Of a DNA stretch of 7,858 nt, positions 5,687-7,858 are shown piece by piece (the stretch's first letter is position 1; every line of letters starts with the position of its first letter). The position numbers were made by a program, and so were the translations under genes. Source of the DNA: an uncultured Chlamydiae bacterium (GTDB taxonomy: Bacteria; Chlamydiota; Chlamydiia; Chlamydiales; SM23-39); contig CAIPFQ010000020.1 of the NCBI GenBank assembly GCA_903864395.1, positions 1 to 7,858 of the forward strand. Reading direction: 5' to 3'. The notes beneath the pieces are model-generated. The model was not told where the DNA came from, searched no databases, and worked only from the letters and a program-made list of their open reading frames with translations.

Positions 5687-6706
5687 TTAGATGTGGAGCG
5701 AAGACTTATCCTCCTCATTATTGAAAAGAGCGAATTCTTCTTCCAGCGTCTGCAAATCCTTGGCATGCTCACTCGAACTAAGACTGACAGTGAACTCCCC
5801 TGCATTTGGAAATCTCCCCTTCCAAAGATCTGGTTGCCACGCCTCGTTCTCTTTCAGAAGTTCCAATACTTGCGCTGATGTCTCATTCCTAGCCTTTGTC
5901 AACATACAATACAGATAATAGCAACGATAGTCTCTTCTGATCTCACTAGTGAAGGCTGAGCTATAGACCCATCGCGAAAGCTCCTGATTGGTTGAATTCC
6001 AGCACATTGCCATAAAATCAGCAGCTAATCCATCAGACAAACCGATCATTGCCAGATAATTGGCAAGTGTATCTTGACTAACCTCCTCACCAAAAAGATC
6101 TCTAATAGAGGTCACGTCTTTCTTTTCATCGACGTTGGGTGGTGAACCAATAAGGTAGAGCATATAATTCACAATGTGATAGTTTTTGGGATCGAGTTCA
6201 GATCCTCTCTGGATCCAGAATTCGCTAGGAATCTCCTTGTCTTCGACACCATTCATTGCATCAATAGAACAAAAATATTTTTTTCGAAGTTGAAAAGGCG
6301 CTCCATCAACAGCTACACAGTCGAGAATTTTGCAAAAATTATCTTTCTGTATCACAGAATTATTCGAAACGACAGATTCTTTTTCATTAAAACGATCATT
6401 ATCTTGATCTATATTATCTATCACTTCTGTGTACTCGATAGCAAGAGGTTTCAAACACCAGATCGCCAAAGCCAAACCCAATTCTAATACAATAGGAATC
6501 GCCATCACAGCAACTTTAGCAGCCATCGGCAGCAGAACTAAAGAAATATTGTGTGCAACAACCCAGGCACCGATACACCCAAAGACCGTAGGAAAACAGA
6601 GCACAGCAAGGGCTACGGTAGCGATCAAAGCCACAACAGTTGAAGTAATTAATATAACATTCTTGTGATCGTTAACGAAAGCCTTGAAACAAATACAATC
6701 TAACAT
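5687..6706 (-). CDS. Putative inclusion-membrane (Inc-like) protein with large C-terminal domain
   Basis: I do not recognise a named family for this 339-residue protein. Residues 1-16 are short and polar with two cysteines. Residues 17-88 are a long hydrophobic block (about 17-38, 41-60 and 62-88) broken by Pro and His, the multi-lobed hydrophobic pattern of chlamydial Inc proteins. Residues about 92-339 are hydrophilic and probably soluble, with an Asp/Asn/Glu-rich linker (95-115), several Trp and Cys residues and an acidic end (EEEFALFNNEEDK). The DNA is visibly AT-richer than its neighbours, especially 6290-6440. Its ATG (6706-6704) overlaps the stop of the preceding 87-codon gene by 7 bp, without a good Shine-Dalgarno, so translation is probably coupled. 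The hydrophobic block is nearly identical to that of the upstream gene. Type III secretion and inclusion location are inferred only from the hydrophobic pattern and the apparent chlamydial context. Confidence 0.7.
   Translation of the reverse strand: MLDCICFKAFVNDHKNVILITSTVVALIATVALAVLCFPTVFGCIGAWVVAHNISLVLLPMAAKVAVMAIPIVLELGLALAIWCLKPLAIEYTEVIDNIDQDNDRFNEKESVVSNNSVIQKDNFCKILDCVAVDGAPFQLRKKYFCSIDAMNGVEDKEIPSEFWIQRGSELDPKNYHIVNYMLYLIGSPPNVDEKKDVTSIRDLFGEEVSQDTLANYLAMIGLSDGLAADFMAMCWNSTNQELSRWVYSSAFTSEIRRDYRCYYLYCMLTKARNETSAQVLELLKENEAWQPDLWKGRFPNAGEFTVSLSSSEHAKDLQTLEEEFALFNNEEDKSSLHI
6481..6660. repeat. Tandem-duplicated membrane-domain segment, copy 1
   Basis: This segment matches 6744-6923 at a constant offset of 263 bp without gaps. 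By hand alignment, 172 of 180 bases are identical, including an unbroken 115-bp run at 6504-6618. It encodes the hydrophobic block of the 339-residue protein. Outside the segment similarity falls off quickly on both sides. Confidence 0.9.
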
Positions 6707-6963
6707 TTCACACCGATCTTAATCATCCACAGGACTAAACAAAATTCTAATACAGTAGGAGTCACGATCACAGCAACTTTAGCAGCCATCGGCAGCAGAA
6801 CTAAAGAAATATTGTGTGCAACAACCCAGGCACCGATACACCCAAAGACCGTAGGAAAACAGAGCACAGCAAGGGCTACGGCAGCAATCAAAGCCACAAC
6901 TGTTGAAGTAATTAATATAACACCCTTGTTTTCTTTAACGGAATATGTACATACACAAATCAC
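6700..6963 (-). CDS. Short Inc-like membrane protein, paralogous to the N-terminus of the next gene
   Basis: This 87-residue protein consists almost entirely of the duplicated hydrophobic block. Residues 15-67 match residues 17-69 of the downstream 339-residue protein with a single change (Ala28 for Thr), and the 14-residue head (MICVCTYSVKENKG) is recognisably related. After VLE (71-73) it diverges and stops at IKIGVKC, so it lacks any soluble domain. The start is GTG at 6963-6961, supported by GGAG at 6972-6975 eight bases upstream and by a promoter at 6994-7023; there is no competing ATG. The stop overlaps the next ATG (ATGTTAG). It may be a working small membrane partner or the truncated remnant of a duplication. 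The intact start signals and an open frame favour a translated product. Confidence 0.65.
   Translation of the reverse strand: MICVCTYSVKENKGVILITSTVVALIAAVALAVLCFPTVFGCIGAWVVAHNISLVLLPMAAKVAVIVTPTVLEFCLVLWMIKIGVKC
6744..6923. repeat. Tandem-duplicated membrane-domain segment, copy 2
   Basis: This is the partner of 6481-6660, with eight mismatches in 180 bases; the identical run here is 6767-6881. It encodes the hydrophobic block of the 87-residue protein. The 263-bp offset is not a multiple of three, so the two copies sit in different frames and in separate overlapping genes rather than as a fused repeat protein. Confidence 0.9.
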
Positions 6964-6971
6964 AAAACTAT

Positions 6972-6975
6972 CTCC
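6972..6975 (-). promoter_or_regulatory. Shine-Dalgarno that sets the GTG start at 6963
   Basis: GGAG on the minus strand lies eight bases before the GTG at 6963-6961. It is the only good ribosome-binding site in this gene pair and supports the non-ATG start of the 87-residue protein. Confidence 0.6.
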
Positions 6976-6993
6976 AAATTAACAATTACCAAC

Positions 6994-7023
6994 AGTATAG
7001 CACAATACAACATTTCACGTCAG
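6994..7023 (-). promoter_or_regulatory. Promoter of the Inc-like gene pair, extended -10 type
   Basis: On the minus strand TATACT (6994-6999, five of six) is preceded by TGC, giving an extended -10. CTGACG (7018-7023, four of six) lies 18 bp upstream and overlaps the last codons of the Sua5 gene. Initiation near 6987 leaves a leader of about 24 nt that includes GGAG. Confidence 0.55.
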
Positions 7024-7827
7024 CCTAGTTTTTATTAATCGGTTTATCAGAGCGGCATTTGAGAGGATAGAAGGGGTGCATTCCACCTCAATCAAAGAAA
7101 CCCCTTGACGATCTGCTTCCCGAAACTCAGCAAATAACGTCTTTATACTCAACAACCTCTCTCCCGTCCTAGGCTCTAAAGAGAGGACAAAGCCCCCTTG
7201 CAGATCCTTTCGATCTAAGACAAGCCGAACCTCCGCGTTTGGGGCATAGTGCCGATATTTCATGCCTGGAGAGAGCGCCACCTCCCCATGTTGTGGGAGC
7301 ATGACCTGTTCCCCTAACACATCCTCCAGCTCTTCTTTCAAAATGGAGCCCGGTCTTAAAAGGGTCGGCTGAGAGCCGCTAAGATCGAGAACAGAAGACT
7401 CAATGCCGATCTCGCACGCCCCTCCGTCTAAAATCAAAGGAACCCGCCCCTGCAAGTCTTCCCAGGCGTCAAAAGCCCTCGTCGGACTCGGACGCCCTGA
7501 CAGATTCGCCGAGGGAGCGACCAAAGGGGCTCCAAAGTGCCGAATGAGCTCGAGGGCGAGGGGGTGGGCTGGCATTCGAATCGCTACCGTCGGCTGCCCA
7601 GCAGAAACAATCGAAGGAACTTTTTCGGAACGCCGTAAAATCAACGAAAGGGGCCCTGGCCAAAAACGATTCGCCAAACGCCAAAACGCTTCAGGAATTT
7701 CTTGGACAAGCTCTCTCACCTCTCCCAAAGAGGCTACATGGACGATGAGAGGATTATCAGCAGGACGCCCTTTAATGGTGAAAATTTTTTTTACTGCTTC
7801 TGGATGAAATACAGGCGCGCCAAGACC
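7015..7827 (-). CDS. Threonylcarbamoyl-AMP synthase (Sua5/TsaC), 5'-truncated by the contig end
   Basis: The enzyme makes threonylcarbamoyl-adenylate from threonine, bicarbonate and ATP for the t6A37 modification of ANN-decoding tRNAs. From 7827 leftward 270 residues are visible, starting GLGAPVF, the tail of the PTETVYGLGA motif. Then come KGRPADNPL (K19, R21), the second catalytic signature PSANLSG (S106, N108), DGG at 134-136 and the Sua5 linker SPGMKYRHYAP (186-196). A shortened C-terminal domain follows, ending ALINRLIKTRLT. The linker and C-terminal domain mark it as the Sua5 (long) form rather than the short TsaC/YrdC form. A TTG at 7728 would give a 237-residue reading, but homology extends well upstream in the same frame, so TTG 7728 is not the start. 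Roughly 30 N-terminal residues lie beyond the window. Confidence 0.93.
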   Translation of the reverse strand, partial: GLGAPVFHPEAVKKIFTIKGRPADNPLIVHVASLGEVRELVQEIPEAFWRLANRFWPGPLSLILRRSEKVPSIVSAGQPTVAIRMPAHPLALELIRHFGAPLVAPSANLSGRPSPTRAFDAWEDLQGRVPLILDGGACEIGIESSVLDLSGSQPTLLRPGSILKEELEDVLGEQVMLPQHGEVALSPGMKYRHYAPNAEVRLVLDRKDLQGGFVLSLEPRTGERLLSIKTLFAEFREADRQGVSLIEVECTPSILSNAALINRLIKTRLT

Positions 7828-7858
7828 AGATCGAAGAGCACACGTCTGAACTCCAGTC
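7828..7858. other. Illumina TruSeq adapter sequence (contamination)
   Basis: The last 31 bases read AGATCG-AAGAGC..., and the remainder (CACACGTCTGAACTCCAGTC) is identical to the well-known TruSeq read-1 adapter; a single G is missing from its AGATCGGAAGAGC start. It begins exactly where Sua5 homology stops. It is not genomic DNA. Confidence 0.95.

Noticed and set aside
6480..6963. The 87- and 339-residue frames as one gene split by a frameshift
   Set aside because: Both have a full copy of the same membrane block and their own start. Joining them would give a tandem repeat protein with no sign of a slippery site, so a duplication is the simpler reading.
7469..7807. Frames on both strands overlapping the Sua5 gene (71 and 134 codons)
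   Set aside because: They are in alternative frames of a clearly conserved gene, with no start signals or domains.

Overview
The window looks like a contig from a member of the phylum Chlamydiae outside the classical Chlamydiaceae, i.e. an amoeba- or protist-associated 'environmental' chlamydia. This is inferred from protein resemblance, not from a marker gene. A 2-oxoglutarate/malate-type DASS carrier and an adenylate kinase both read like chlamydial proteins. A paralogous pair has the long double-hydrophobic N-terminus typical of inclusion-membrane (Inc) proteins. A complete aconitase is also present, an enzyme the Chlamydiaceae lack but several environmental chlamydiae keep. No rRNA, tRNA, CRISPR array or insertion sequence with a transposase is visible.

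Layout, left to right. Positions 1-111 hold the first 37 codons of an exported protein (minus strand). Positions 202-459 encode a small DUF378 membrane protein with a cysteine-rich tail (minus), read from a good sigma-70-type promoter at 502-530. Adenylate kinase (749-1435) is the only plus-strand gene and converges on the aconitase gene (1547-3505, minus). Between aconitase and the next gene upstream lies a non-coding element of about 96 bp with 23-bp terminal inverted repeats and an 8-bp flanking direct repeat, which looks like a MITE. A DASS-family carrier (3663-5060) and an RDD-family membrane protein (5083-5640) follow, 22 bp apart and probably co-transcribed from a promoter that gives a nearly leaderless mRNA. 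Next come two overlapping genes for putative inclusion-membrane proteins (5687-6706 and 6700-6963). Their membrane segments derive from a recent duplication, with 172 of 180 bp identical. The window ends in a 5'-truncated Sua5/TsaC tRNA-modification gene (7015-7827).

The last 31 bases (7828-7858) are not genomic. They match the Illumina TruSeq adapter with one base missing. The adapter cuts Sua5 exactly in its N-terminal YGLGA-type motif, so the window's right edge is a contig end.

Functionally, the carrier and aconitase fit together: uptake or exchange of C4/C5 dicarboxylates feeding a tricarboxylic-acid cycle. Adenylate kinase and Sua5 are housekeeping genes. The duplicated membrane-protein pair is the host-interaction candidate and, with the MITE-like element, the most unusual part of the window.
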